DNA of 64,000 nt from Pyrocephalus nanus (Eukaryota; Chordata; Aves; Passeriformes; Tyrannidae). Position 1 is the first letter of the stretch. Every line of letters begins with the position of its first letter. Of the stretch, positions 12,235-24,225 are shown one piece after another. The notes beneath the pieces were generated by a model, which made no database searches, had not been told where the DNA came from, and was given only the letters and a program-made list of their open reading frames with translations. A program made the translations under genes and the position numbers. The DNA lies in assembly GCA_038380795.1 (NCBI GenBank), contig CM076266.1, forward strand, positions 14,606,145 to 14,670,144. Reading direction: 5' to 3'.

Positions 12235-12277
12235 AATATTAATATTATTAATAATATTATTATTATTACTGTTATTA
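12235..12277. repeat. (ATT/TAA)n microsatellite
   Basis: An interrupted ATT/TAA trinucleotide repeat of about 43 bp. It is likely to vary in length between individuals. Confidence 0.85.
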
Positions 12278-12481
12278 AGATCAAGCTCACAGCTGGCTGG
12301 CAAGTCATCATCTGGGTGCTCTGCTGATCCAAATATCACCTATGTGACCCCTACTTCTGTGCAGTCCTTCTCCCTGCAGCCCCACCAGCAATTCAACATG
12401 AGGCTTTCTCTGCAGATGCCTTTTCCAGCCGAGAAACTGCACAGATCACCCTCTCAAAAACCAGGGTGGGTTGAGCTTGAA

Positions 12482-12495
12482 TTTTTTTTTTTTTT
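12482..12495. repeat. Poly-T tract
   Basis: Fourteen T in a row, immediately before the CpG-rich patch that starts near 12540. Confidence 0.8.
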
Positions 12496-12539
12496 AGTCG
12501 CCTTTCTTAGTCTGTGTTAAATCTCCCTCCACCCCAGCA

Positions 12540-13050
12540 GCTGGCCGAGGACGGGTGTAAATGGCCACTTACGCCCGGACGCAGCCCTGGCATTCTTTCC
12601 CTGTGCAGATGATGCAGCCGCTCATGCGTGTTAATCCCAGCGCCAGGTCACTGAGCGGGAACAAGGCGAGGATTGTTCCTCTGGAGCCTGGGGGAAAGCA
12701 GGAACGCAAGGCGCGGTGGAGGGGAGAGAAAAGACACACCACCCCATCCCGGACAGCGGCAGAGCTGTGCTTCTGTTTTGCTGTGGGTGATACCCAGGGC
12801 CGGTTGCTGGAAGCGATGCTGGAAGAGATGCTGCTGAATTAAAGTTGGCGCGGGTTGGCGCTGACTTGGTGAGACACGTTTCCCCTGAGCTGCACCCACA
12901 GAGCACCCTGGGAAAGGAGATAACCATCGGGAAAATATGCAGCTATGGTGCTGCCAGGGATTTGACGCAGCAAAATACTTCTGCCCTTATCGGCTGCTGC
13001 TGGTTGAAGTGCAACTCCCTGCCGGGGCAGGTCTCCCGCTGCTTTAGCAC
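12540..13050. promoter_or_regulatory. Small CpG-rich patch, intergenic
   Basis: A stretch of about 500 bp with raised CpG density in CpG-poor surroundings. It includes two copies of GTTGGCGC ten bases apart (12844-12851 and 12854-12861), which resemble E2F or NF1 half-sites. Overlapping short open frames on both strands look incidental. It may be a distal enhancer or a minor promoter. Confidence 0.35.
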
Positions 13051-14867
13051 TTAGAAATTCAGGGAGGTGAGGCCAGTGGGAAGGACCAATTTGCCACACG
13101 GTTAACGATGGGCTCCCTGAGGTTTTGCTTCCAGTTCAGTAGGTCAAGTGCATCGCTGTGAAGGGTTTGAAATTTTATATGGCAAGAGCAAAAATGGAAG
13201 AATAAAGGTACACCTATAAGAGCAGATAAAACCAAGGTGTTTAGAGAGAATTTCAAACACAAAATCAACCATGTAGTTGGGGAAAGTCAAGAGGATTTCT
13301 TCAGAAAAGCGAGTGTTGTGTTACACTAGAAAGGCATAAATTTCCTCAGTTGAATTTTCCCCTGCCTTTACATTTCCCAAATGCTATCCCAGGAAAACTC
13401 TTTCACCTGAAGCAAATGTTTTACTGTATTAGCATATCTGAGGCCCTCTAACAGAGCAGAGCTGCATGTTTGCCTGGTGCTGCTGCTAGCAGAGGGCAGC
13501 ATCATTGGCAGGATCACCAACAGAAAACTGAGTGTCCACTGGGAAGTTCTGAATTCATACAGACCCCAGATATTTTAGAAAATATTAATGAGGCCACCTT
13601 TTATTTTAATTCCTGTTGCATCCTTATAGCTGTGTGGATTATGCATCACTCACTCGCATCTAAGAGGACCCTCAGACAATTTAATAACCCAGCATTTAGG
13701 TTTATCACAGCAACCTGCCCTCACCCTAGTTCTATTATCTCCTGCTTTTCTACACTTGCAGACATCAAAGTCCCTACATGTCTGTCACCTCCCAGGACAC
13801 CACAGCCTGGGAGAGGGGAGGTGCTGGCCCCTCCCATTCTCAGATTAGGTCTTGATGGCAGGGAATGTGCTGCAGGACATGTTTCAGTGTTTGGTGTCCA
13901 ATACTTGTAGAAGTGAGGATGGGAAAGGGCTTTTCAAACTCTGCTGATGAGTGGTGACCTCTAGGCCAGAGAGACTCATGCTGACTTGACCCAAGAAATA
14001 TTTATGGATTCTGTACAAAAAGGGAGAACTTCCAGCAGTGGAGCTGAGAGGGCAAAAAGGGCTTGCAACTGCCTTTGGGAGGAGGAAGAGGCCGGATTGT
14101 GGTTCCCACATCTTGGCTGACTTGTTTAACCACAGAAAAACTACTGAACCAGTTGGTGAAAGTAGCAGCAATGAAAACCAAACGCAGCATCTAAATGAAC
14201 CAAAGCAGAAAGTAATGACTCATGTATGGCTCTACACAGAGGATTCCCTACTCCCACTTCCCATATCCTTCAAAAGAGCTGAAACTCTCTTTCCATTTTT
14301 TTTTTTAATTTTTTTTATTTTTTTAGACGATGAGCTTATAAAGAATATTTACAAACTGTTTCAGCCCTCATGGGGAGCAGTGCTGGGCTCTACTCTCCTC
14401 AGCAGCTATTCCAGTGTCTACCTGGGGCACTCTGCACTCCCTGTGCTGGCTTTTCATCTTGTGGGTATATACCTACTTCTTCTGCATCCCCTGTGTAGTT
14501 GGGATGTTCTGGATGCTAGTCAAAAAGTTAAACATCACAGAGTACTATTGCAGCCTAAATCATCTCTGTGGCTCTAGTCTCTGTTTGTAGCTAGTTGTGT
14601 GTAATGACTGTAGCAGAACTGTTTTCTAGGCTTGGAACTTGTAAATGCCAGATAAAGAAGGAGAGCAGGGCTGTGCATTTAACTGAGGAGTTAAATTTGT
14701 TTTCTGTATATGTTACTGATATGATCATTTCTATTTGACTCAGCATTCATTTAATGCATAGGCATTAACAAACCCCAAGTCAGATAGAAGATGACTACTG
14801 TCTAATACACCAAATACCTCAGGCTTCTTGTAGCACTACAAAAAGGTTTCAGTATTTATTCAGGTGC
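13051..14867. other. Intergenic sequence
   Basis: No recognisable gene. A 179-codon frame at 14038-14577 on the + strand runs through a poly-T tract (about 14299-14325), which encodes its F/I/L run. It resembles no family I know and is treated as chance. Confidence 0.55.

Positions 14868-14894
<27 letters not shown>
14868..14894. repeat. (TA)n microsatellite
   Basis: About 13 TA units are followed by imperfect CA/TG/TA alternation out to about 14960. This is a typical dinucleotide microsatellite. Confidence 0.9.
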
Positions 14895-14898
<4 letters not shown>

Positions 14899-16131
14899 GA
14901 TGTATACATACGTATATGTATGTGTACAAAAATGTGTGTAAATACATGCATGTATGTGTATGTTTGGATTTTTTATTCCTCAAGACAGTTATGTTCTGCT
15001 GACCCTTCAGTACAGAGACATCCTTGTGGATGCTCTCTGGCTGAAATGACCTCACTCTGCGGTGTGAGTGTGGGGCGAGGCAGGGCCATTCTCACTGTTC
15101 CTGCAGCCCCAACCCACGCAGCCTGAAGTCAGCGGCAGTCCCATCAGTGCCTGGGGAGGTCGTGGCTGGAGTTCCTCCCACTCCAGGGATCAGAGTAGCT
15201 GATGAGCTGATGAGCATCCCTCTGAATGGCAGGAAGAGAGCAGCTTCTCTACCCCAGCAGGGCACTAGCTACATAAAACAACTTGGTGCAGATTGGACCT
15301 GCTACTGAGTGTCAGAAAAGCCCACATTTTATTTATATGTCCGCTTTCAAGGTAGAGTTTGAGTTGGCAACAGTCCTGCATCGTGGGCTCCTTGCTGCCC
15401 ACTCCATGGAGCAGAGTGAACATTCACTGAGGAGCACACAGCACGCTGGAAATGCAGTGTGTCATCCTAATAATGTGGTCACACCAGAAGTGCTGGCAGC
15501 AGCAAGGCAATGACTGCTCCACTGAAGGGGCACTTTGCTGTCAGGTACCAGCAGTGGCTGCTGCCACCTCTGCACCAGGAGGGTGGTAGGAAGCTGCTTG
15601 CTACCACCTCTCTTTCTGCACAAGCATCCCCAGAGCATCAGTAAAGATATTGTTCTGTACTCCGATTCACTTGGAAAAAGATATGTCACTAAATATTGAC
15701 TCACTCTGCAATGAGACTAATACTTTCCAAACAGCTGCACGTCTCTCCTACCCTCTGAAATATTCTTGTGGGGGAGTGACGTGGAATATGTTCCTCTCTA
15801 AAATATGATTTTCATTTGATGTGTGCCCTAATGCGTGTGCAACACTCAGTGAGATTACCCTAGACTGTCACGTGTTGGAGACTCTGTACAGTTTGTTTTC
15901 TCTAATGACACTTGTTACTGCTAAACATTTTAATTTTTTTTTTAATAAATTTTGGAAAGTCTTGCTTCATATGGAGAAAACAGCTCCCATGGGAAAACCA
16001 TTTTTATTGTTCTTGGTTTATGAAACACTTCACAGAGGTCAGATTTCTCTTCTGTGTAAAGATCACACATGGGGGTACAGAATGATTTTTTAAGTCTCAC
16101 AGTATATTAGTGGCAGAGGTGGCATATATGT

Positions 16132-16158
16132 CATTAATTAAGCATTAAATAATTAATG
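16132..16158. repeat. Inverted repeat of TAATTA homeodomain-type motifs
   Basis: A perfect 9-bp inverted repeat (CATTAATTA at 16132-16140, TAATTAATG at 16150-16158) has a 9-nt spacer. Each arm contains TAATTA, the classic homeodomain core. It may be a regulatory site pair or merely AT-rich symmetry. Confidence 0.5.
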
Positions 16159-16294
16159 TTAATAACTAAGATACTGATGGAAGGGCTGAGGTGGTAGGGC
16201 TGTGTTCAGACTGAAGCTCCTTGCTCCTAGTGTGCCTCTTAAACTGCTCTGAAGCAGGTGTACATGACATCTTGCCTCAGCCTGTGTGATTCAG

Positions 16295-16339
16295 CTGTCC
16301 TAGCTGAGCTCTGTCCTGGCTGAGTTCTGTCCTGGCCCT
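16295..16339. repeat. 16-bp tandem repeat, about 2.8 copies
   Basis: The unit CTGTCCTGGCTGAGTT begins at 16295, 16311 and 16327 with small differences. This is a short local duplication in otherwise unique DNA. Confidence 0.75.
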
Positions 16340-19300
16340 CCCTATCTTACCTTGCAAAGGACAGCAGGCTTTCGCACAAAGGAAAGGGGATATTAAATGG
16401 GAAAAAAACAAAAACAAAAACAAGCTCCAAACATCAGGGAAGGGCATTGTGCTTTGAAGGAAGCCAGGCTGCTCACCCGCTCCCCGATGACTCACGTCCT
16501 TGGTGGCCGTGAGCAGCAGCCGTGGCATGAACCGGAACCAGGATGTTGATGGATGCCACGGACAGCTGTGGGCATGTTTAGACTAAACGGGAAGTTCGGG
16601 TCTTGGGTAGCAAGGCTGTGGCACACATTGCCATTCCTGCCACAAAACAGGCTTGTAACAGACTCAACACAGGTACTCGGGGATACTGCACTTGCTTTGC
16701 AGACAGTTTTTGAGCACCTCTGGCTGTTTGTGACAGTGTCCAGAGTGTCACCTGGGCTGGAGCCACCACCTAAATTGCTGGATGATTCAGTACCTCCAGA
16801 GGTGAGGTAGGCAGTGTGAGGCAGGTGTTCAGCAGGGAGGAGCCACAGCAGCACTGCCCCAAGGAGCAGTGACTCAGTGGAGAGCTCTGCCAGCCCCGAG
16901 GCACCCGGCTGGCACTGAGCTGCCCCATGGCAGGCATGGGTGTGCACCAGCTGCCACACTGCTTCCTGGAAGGAGCCTCTGCTGCTGCTCCTCTTTAAAA
17001 GTTATGAAATTAGCTTGTTCAGAGAAGTGTTATTTACAGTCATATTTCACCAGATAAACCTCTGAGTTGGGTGTGATGCCAGAAAAGGTCTGAGGTCAAC
17101 AAGCCAGGGAGTCAAAATCCACTCTTTCTACTTGATGGAAGAGTGTATGAATTTCATCCTCACACCGTGACTTGGGAATGTACCTCCAGCTGGTCCTCAG
17201 CCTTTTGCTGGTACTACTTGCCTAAGATTCATTGCAATTTTATACTTCTTGAATGACTGGCTTGGGTAGAGCAAACCTCTGATGTGTTCCTACCAATCCT
17301 GTGTGTGTGAGCAGGATGAATTGTAGAAGCACTCATCAGGACAACAGTAATTAGTTGCAACTTCTGATTCAAAATGCATAATTAATGCTGTGCCATATAC
17401 TGAGTATCAGTCATGCAATGAGAGGGTTGTGATGGCAATTATGAATTCCTGAGTTTTGGGGCCATTGCTGCGTCAAAAATCCTGCTCAACTTGTACAAAC
17501 TGTCTGGGAAATATCAATCCTTTGTGCAGCATCTGGCAGAGAGACTGCTTGTACCTCACAGTAATCCTATTGCAACCCCATCTCTGAAGAAATGGCAGTT
17601 CCTCTGTCCTGGAGCACATCTCTGGGTAACAAAGTGACCCTGAGCCCAGATGAGAAGCCAGCTCTCTCCCTGCAAAAAACAGTCAGTGAATATTGAAGTC
17701 CTCCCGCTCACCTTTCTTTGTCTGAAGTCTCCTCGTATGCCAACTCCAAGAGCTCTGTCCCTCCCTCAGTAGCTTCATCCCTTCCACAGAGTGTGGGGAG
17801 TGGTCGTGTCACCACAGGCAGCCCAGGGCTCCAACCCACTGACCCATCCAAGAGCAGGGGCACAGCGAAGGCAGCACCTGAGCAGCACTTCCCTCCACCA
17901 CAGTCACCACCAGGTTACATGAACTGCACACACCAGACTGATGGTGTCTCTCCCTGAGAGCACCTGAGAGGAGACTTCATCACCTGTACTGTGAATAGGG
18001 AGCATGGAGAACCCCCAGGTTCTGTGCTCTGATGTGCCGGAGGGATGCAAAGATTAAGAGCTTTACAAAACTGTGTTTTCTTGCTCTCAGAGATAAACAT
18101 GCCAGTTTTACAAGTGCCAGCAGCCTTTACCTGCCACCTGCTGGTTTGGGGAACAGCTCTCAGACTTGTGCATGCCATTAGAGATGTGTGAACGAAACTG
18201 AACTGTGACTGTTCAGCAATGCTGTCACTGAAAACTCTGGGGTATGCAGCTTGTCCATGTGCATCCTTCCTCCAGTGCTGGATGTCCTAGACATCCAAAA
18301 TACCTATCCAAGGTCTGAGACACCTTTGCAATGACTAATCTCAGGAGCTGCCTACCAATAACATTTGCTGTTGCAAAAGATATCCTGGGATGATGACACC
18401 GTGTTTGTCCTCTGGTCCTGTTGAAGGCTTCTGGTCTCACAGAGGCACTGCCAGACACATTTGGTCTGGGGAACCAACCTAATGTGCCACAGTACTGGGG
18501 TTTTCGCAGTCATGGTGAATGTTGGGGCATTTTCATGGTCATCTCTGAATACAGGGAAAGGATGGACTGGCTGCCCTACTGAACACAGGGGGACAAATAA
18601 GTGCTGCCCCCACTGAGACTGAAATTTAGTATCACAGCTTATAATATGCTCAGGCATTTAATAAAAGAGGGAGCTCGGTGCTGGCGCAGAGAGCACAGCA
18701 GTGTCCTGTGCCTGTCAGAGGGAGCAGAGGGAGGGGATCAGTGGTCTCCCCAGAGTCCCCATTAACACCACTCCCATTCTTTCTTCTTGTTTTCTAGAAA
18801 CTAAACTTGCTTTTGAATCAAGTGCTTCCCTCTTCTATACCCCAAACTCTTCATGGCCTGTTACTGTCTCTCCTAAAGCATTTTGAACTAAATGCTGTTT
18901 TAAAATCCATCCCCAAGCTCTGCTGGTACTGCTAGATCATCTGTTTTAGCCTTCCATCTCTTAATGGTCCTTTTACAATATTTATGGTTCACACTTCCAA
19001 TAGTGTGAGATTAATCTTACTCTTTACCTTTTTCACATAGTAATTGTAATTAAATCTCTGAATCCTGATGAAATATTATTGACCAGCTTCTACCAGATGC
19101 TACAGTGGTAGGGTCGGATCCACAGACCACCGATTTGCTTAATTTTGTGGCAGTCATAGAGGACTCAAGAAGAATTAAATATTATTTTCACTGCAGCCTT
19201 TCCTCAGGTCACTAAACCGATGCCTGTACTAACCAGACTGACATTATTATTCTGAACAGAGAGGCAGCCCCATCCCAGTATTATGAACTGGTTTGAGAAA

Positions 19301-19479
19301 ATTACTGATTTTTTCAGTTCAGCAGCTGAACCAAAATGTTAATAAAAGAAACAAAGAGGTAATTATCAGTGAGCAGTATGTAAAATTTGCAGGTGTTTCT
19401 TTTAGCTAAAAAAAGCCTTGTCCACAAAACCCATCTTGTCTGACCCAAGGCAAAACACTTTCTTTCCTTGCATCTATTT

Positions 19480-19530
19480 AAAAAAAAAAAAGAAAAAAAG
19501 AAAAAAAGAAAAAAAAAAGAATAAAAAGAG
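19480..19530. repeat. A-rich (A7G)n simple repeat
   Basis: About 50 bp of A-rich sequence broken by single G residues at roughly 8-base intervals. It could be a decayed poly-A tail on the + strand, but I see no retroelement body attached to it. Confidence 0.8.
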
Positions 19531-20017
19531 ACTCCATACACAGATCTCTTCCTACACATTCAAGATGCCAGCCGGCACCACGCTGACAAATCCTCCCTCA
19601 GAAAGCAGCTGTGCCCCCACTGCACTGGTGAGTGACAAGGCTCTGTCAGGATGTCATGCTGACCAAAAACACTGCTGCTGTGTCCAATTGACCAATAAAT
19701 AATGTCTTGTTCAGGGATGCTCTCCTGAATAGCCGGGTAATCGCTGTTCCAGGGCTAAATGGTCCCTAATGGGTGAGGTTTCCTTTGGAGTGGAAGTGAA
19801 CCTCTGATGCCTAAGGGTGAGGGTTTTTCAGAGGTGCAAACTGAAAGAGCCTCCAAGGGCTCCTCTGCAGGAGGCCAAGAGCATCCTGCAGAATCCTCTC
19901 TCTGTAGAGGGGAAAATTGTTACCAACAATTAATTATGGTTTTGTTTGTTTGCCTTTTTTTTTTGTTATTTTTGAGATAACTGAATTTCTTTTGGGGGAG
20001 AATTTGAAATTTCCTTC

Positions 20018-20053
20018 TAATTAACTGCTGAGATCTACCTCAGCAGTTAATTA
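20018..20053. repeat. Perfect 15-bp inverted repeat (hairpin)
   Basis: TAATTAACTGCTGAG (20018-20032) and CTCAGCAGTTAATTA (20039-20053) are exact reverse complements around a 6-nt loop, ATCTAC. The arms contain TGCTGAG/CTCAGCA, the two half-sites of a Maf recognition element pulled apart by the loop. The stem is too short for a typical miRNA precursor, so paired protein-binding sites or a small structured element are more likely. Confidence 0.8.
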
Positions 20054-20132
20054 TTATTGGCAGCTCTGAGGATCCTGGGCAGGTGGAGACAGTGCAGAAG
20101 AGATAGAAGTGAGACAAAACATTTTCCAAGCA

Positions 20133-20225
20133 AAGATATAATTAGGGATTAGACAGACTGATCCTACTGCATAGTATAATTAGGAGATTATGGCATGGCA
20201 TTGGCTGGGATTAGACTTGACAGAA
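20133..20225. promoter_or_regulatory. Cluster of homeodomain-like motifs (candidate enhancer)
   Basis: GGGATTAGAC occurs twice (20145-20154 and 20207-20216), TATAATTAGG twice, and further ATTA cores lie between. GGATTA is the preferred core of OTX/PITX/bicoid-class homeodomains. The cluster begins 80 bp after the 15-bp hairpin. The enhancer role is inferred from motif density alone. Confidence 0.3.
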
Positions 20226-23200
20226 AAATCTGTACTCTGCTATATAAAACCTTCCAGGTTTTGAACTGGAAACCTGTTTAAAAAAGTCCTCACCGTCTTA
20301 AGCCTGTGTCCTGCGGCTGCTAAGGCTTGCATGTTGAGGAGTGAATGGAAACTTGTGTGGTCTCCTGGGCAGAAACCCCTAACAGGAGGTAACCACCAGC
20401 TCTGTCTGCTGCTTCCCCTTTCCTGCACGGAAACTGGTCCCAGCTGAGCCTTCTCTGGTGTCCCCAGCTCCCCCTCAGCCGAATCTTTCTTTGAGCACCT
20501 TCCCGGTGTTGGCACCGTGAGGAGTGGGTTTGAGGACCCCCTGCTTCTGCTCTGGCTTCTAGGCAGGGTTCTGTTGGGATCTCCCCTAGAGCTTGAAGTG
20601 CACTTGCCACCTCCCTATCCCTGGGTATCATGTGAGAGGACAGAACCACTCTCTTACCCAGTAAGGGGGGCCAAGGAAGGCACCCTGTAGGGTGGTGGGC
20701 AAGGAGAGAGAGAGAGAAACCAGCCTGTGCACAGCCCTGGTGTTGCAGTGGTCTGTGTCAGCCAAGCCAGATCCTAAATCAAATGAACATGAATAAAATT
20801 ATGAGAATCAGCTACATGGATCACATTCCCTTATCTCCTACCCTAAAGCATTTTTAAAATCAATATCTCAAAAAAAAAAACAACTAAAAAACTACACCTC
20901 TAAATGAATGAGCAGCAGGATAGGCTTGGTGTGCTTTTTGTACACTAATTGATTAATTCTTGCTAAAAGTCAATAAAACACTCCAGTGAAGCATCCCCCA
21001 AAACAAGCAATAAGACCAATGCTGCCATCCAACAGTGGTATTTTTTGTGGTGCCCAGAGATGTAGATTCCCTGAGGAGAAGAGGGAAGTGGAGAACTGTA
21101 GTGCTCTCCTGCAGCTCTGAGCACTTCTTCGCTATGGGTTTATCTGTCATGCTCTATGGTTGCAGCATCAAGGCTGTCCAGTTCTCACAGCATCTTCTTC
21201 TCTCTACCACTTTTTTAAAAAAAATTATATAATACTAATTCTTCAGCACTGGGGCCACCTTTTTACTATACTGTATTTATAACCAGCTACTCATGGTAGT
21301 GTAGATTGTGAATGTGAACAACTCTGAGTACTTAATTTCCCTCATTGTATTCACCAGCACAGGAGGCAGATAATAAAATAATAACTTCATCCTCTGGTCA
21401 ATTAACATGAATGAATCTGAGGATGAGATACATGTGACAAAAGCCCAGTGTGAGAAGGCTCTGCAAGCCTCTGCAGATCCATTTTTTGGTTTTCTTTCTG
21501 ATGTTCAAAAATCAATGTGTAGTAAAGTTTCAGCAGCCTTCACAAGAAGATTTTAACCAAATCAAAGGCTTCTTTTACTTTGGGGAGCATTGATTTTAAC
21601 AAGGTCAGTTGTCTTTCTCTTGCTGTGCAATCACAGAATGAAAAATTGCAGAATTTACAGAAAATAGTCATCAGCACATCATCTTGTCAGACTTGTCAGA
21701 TTTGTCTGGAGACAAATGACTGTCAGATTTCCTCAGCCTAGGAAGTTAATCTGAACACTATCTGTCATCTGGTAATTGTGTAAAACTTCCCAGTACTCAC
21801 ATCAAGCCAAATATTCAGGATACCAAAATGAAGATTAAACATTGATTTTAATCAGAAATAATTCCAGAGCAAGTGCTTGGATTCTTAAATATTTTAGGAT
21901 ATTATTTTGAATTGTTTTGCAATTTTATCCATCGTAGGAACTAAATCTTTGTGATATCCCATAGGATTGTCTAGTAAATGTAACTGTCTCTCCTCTACAT
22001 TGTATTTTCCTTGGTCAAGATTGTTACCCCCTGGAGTACTTCACTTAGCCTTTTTGCTGTCTGACAAGCTAATTGAAAAGGCACTTGAAGTTGCAAATAA
22101 AGAAGTTAAAGAAGATTTAGAACTATGAAAAGTAATCTGTATGTTTCTATAAAAGCACCTGTCTGGGGGATATTAAATGACTACAGTGTACAGTCAGGAA
22201 TAAAAGGTAACACAGTAAATTGCAGTTGTAATTTCACCTCCCATTAAGAGATTAATTAATTTTCCTTTGACAATGACAACAACTGAGCTTCAATGCAAGG
22301 ACATATGATATGAAATCATAAAAGCTTGTTTTAAAAGTATGTATTGACAGACATCTGTCTGGGATCCTACAAAATACAGTAGATTTTTCCCCCCACATTT
22401 GGCCCAGCAGGACCATTAGGTGTTTTGTCAGAGACTGAAGAAAGTTTCAGGAGCTCCTGAAATCGGAGCGCATCCCTATTTCCAGAGTGGGTTTTTTGTT
22501 TTTGCAGATGTTGAAGATCTTACTGCCTAAAATACCTGTTTGCTTAGGGGAATTTTAAATGTGAATCTTCTCACTTGTGCTTGAGATAAATTCACCCTTG
22601 GGAAAAAGAAGTCTTCTTGTATATCTAACAAAATGGCCTGAAAAGATCTGTGTTTAAAGCAAGCCAACCAACCTGCCTGACAGCCCAGTTCTGAGGAATA
22701 ATCCTGTTGCTTGGGGTTCCCCCAGAGCCCCGGGGGTGGCTTGTTCCCCCAACAATCCCAAAGATGCCATTTGTACTGCAGTGAGCGCAACACCATCCAC
22801 CGAATTTAAGGGGCCTGACCTTACTTCTGGAACTGGGATGAGTTTTCCTGGCAGTCCCCCCTGGTTTTCCAGCAGATGGCAATAACCCATAATGGGTTAG
22901 TGGGAGGAGTGGGGTCAGCACAGAGCGGGGCAGGAGCCCCCCCAGCAGCCCTCCCAAATCCCTGCGGTGTGGACAGAGGGGAAAAGCAGGAAAGAGAGAG
23001 CAAGCCAATGAATAATAGATTACTAAGATCCAGCCAGCAAGAAAGTGCATACACAGGAGAGGGGAAGAGTGCATAATTCATCTATAATTGCTTGTGGGGG
23101 GGGGATTTTAAATAAAGAAGAGAGACGGGTTGCACATTCCCTTTGTTTCTTTTTTAAGCTTTCCAGCAGCAGAAATGTGTTTTTATTCACCTGTTTTGGC

Positions 23201-24206
23201 CTAAGGGCTCAAAGGTGACCCAGCTACCATCCTGCCATCTGTCAGGTGATGTGGCTGGTCACACATGGGATACCAAGGCATGACTGAAGCATGACCTAAA
23301 AATGACTGTAGCCTGTAGTACTGTAGGCACAAAGTGGTGAGTTAGTGTATGCCCCTTTAAAAAGACAGGGACAAAGTTCTGATAGCATCTTGTCAATGGC
23401 TATATCACAGCTCCTGAAAATACCCTGGAGGAATTTCTACCTTGTGATTCATGGTTAATCATCCTGCTCACTTTGCAAACCATAGAATTTATGTGAGGTT
23501 GGCTTTTGTCACACCTGTTTAACTTTCTTGTGTTTCTGCAAAATAAACAAGGGAACAGGAGAGAACAACAGAGGTTGACTAACCTGGAGTCTATAAAGGA
23601 TGTTTCCCAGGGAATCGAGCATGTTTGTGTCTGAAAGTGATGATTTTATGTGACAGCTTACATTCTGCATTTGTCAAAATTAAACACCTCAAAATTCTTA
23701 TTTTTTTTTTACAGAAAGTCACATAAATATAAGCCCATAGTCTCAGCTCAGGGCTCTCTTTGTGCCAGTATCCTGTCTCTGAAAGTTAAAAAAATTCAAG
23801 CTCTTCTGGAGAAATAGCAAATGAGACAACATGCCCTGGTTTCCTATTCACTGTAGGGAGGAACAAAAGGCTGGTCTCTGATGTAAAACCTGAGCAGTTG
23901 TGACTGCCACTGTTCCAAAGCTACCTGCGTAAAGTGCCTTTTGTTTTCTCATCTTGCTGCACTCCTGGCCACTGTGAAAGACTTTGGCAATAAGTTCCAT
24001 GTTCTAGTTTGTGTGAAAACCTTTCTCAATTTCTGCTTTGCAACATTTCAGTACCATTGAATGTTCCCTTCTTTTTTCTTCTCTTTTTATGTAAAAGTGC
24101 ACTTAAAAACTTTTGATCTGGTTTGTCCTTCCCATGACAATATAGGTTTTTCGTAAAGGGTTTCCTTGTACTGGTCTCTTCCAGAGATGAATGGTTTCAA
24201 TGTCTT
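20226..24206. other. Intergenic sequence
   Basis: No gene recognised. Slightly GC-richer spots occur at about 20300-20740 and 22680-23000, where short frames overlap on both strands. A G9 tract lies at 23096-23104. Nothing here has exon-like structure that I can support. Confidence 0.55.
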
Positions 24207-24225
24207 AAAAAAAAAAAAAAAAAAA
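24207..24225 (+). repeat. Poly-A tract (A19)
   Basis: Nineteen A in a row. No AATAAA-type signal lies shortly upstream and no target-site duplication is obvious, so a processed pseudogene is not supported. Confidence 0.85.

Larger units (their letters stand above)
14895..19479. other. Intergenic sequence
   Basis: About 4.6 kb with no recognisable gene. It contains an (AAAAAC)n-like stretch at about 16401-16423, plus the 16-bp tandem repeat and the TAATTA inverted repeat listed separately. The segment around 17340-17450 has several homeodomain/POU-like words (for example ATGCATAATTAATG), which could mark a conserved non-coding element. Function is unknown. Confidence 0.5.

Noticed and set aside
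14038..14577. 179-codon + strand frame
   Set aside because: It runs through a poly-T tract, has no recognisable domain and no splice or conservation support.
24207..24225. Poly-A tract as evidence of a processed pseudogene
   Set aside because: No poly(A) signal upstream, no recognisable gene body and no target-site duplication.
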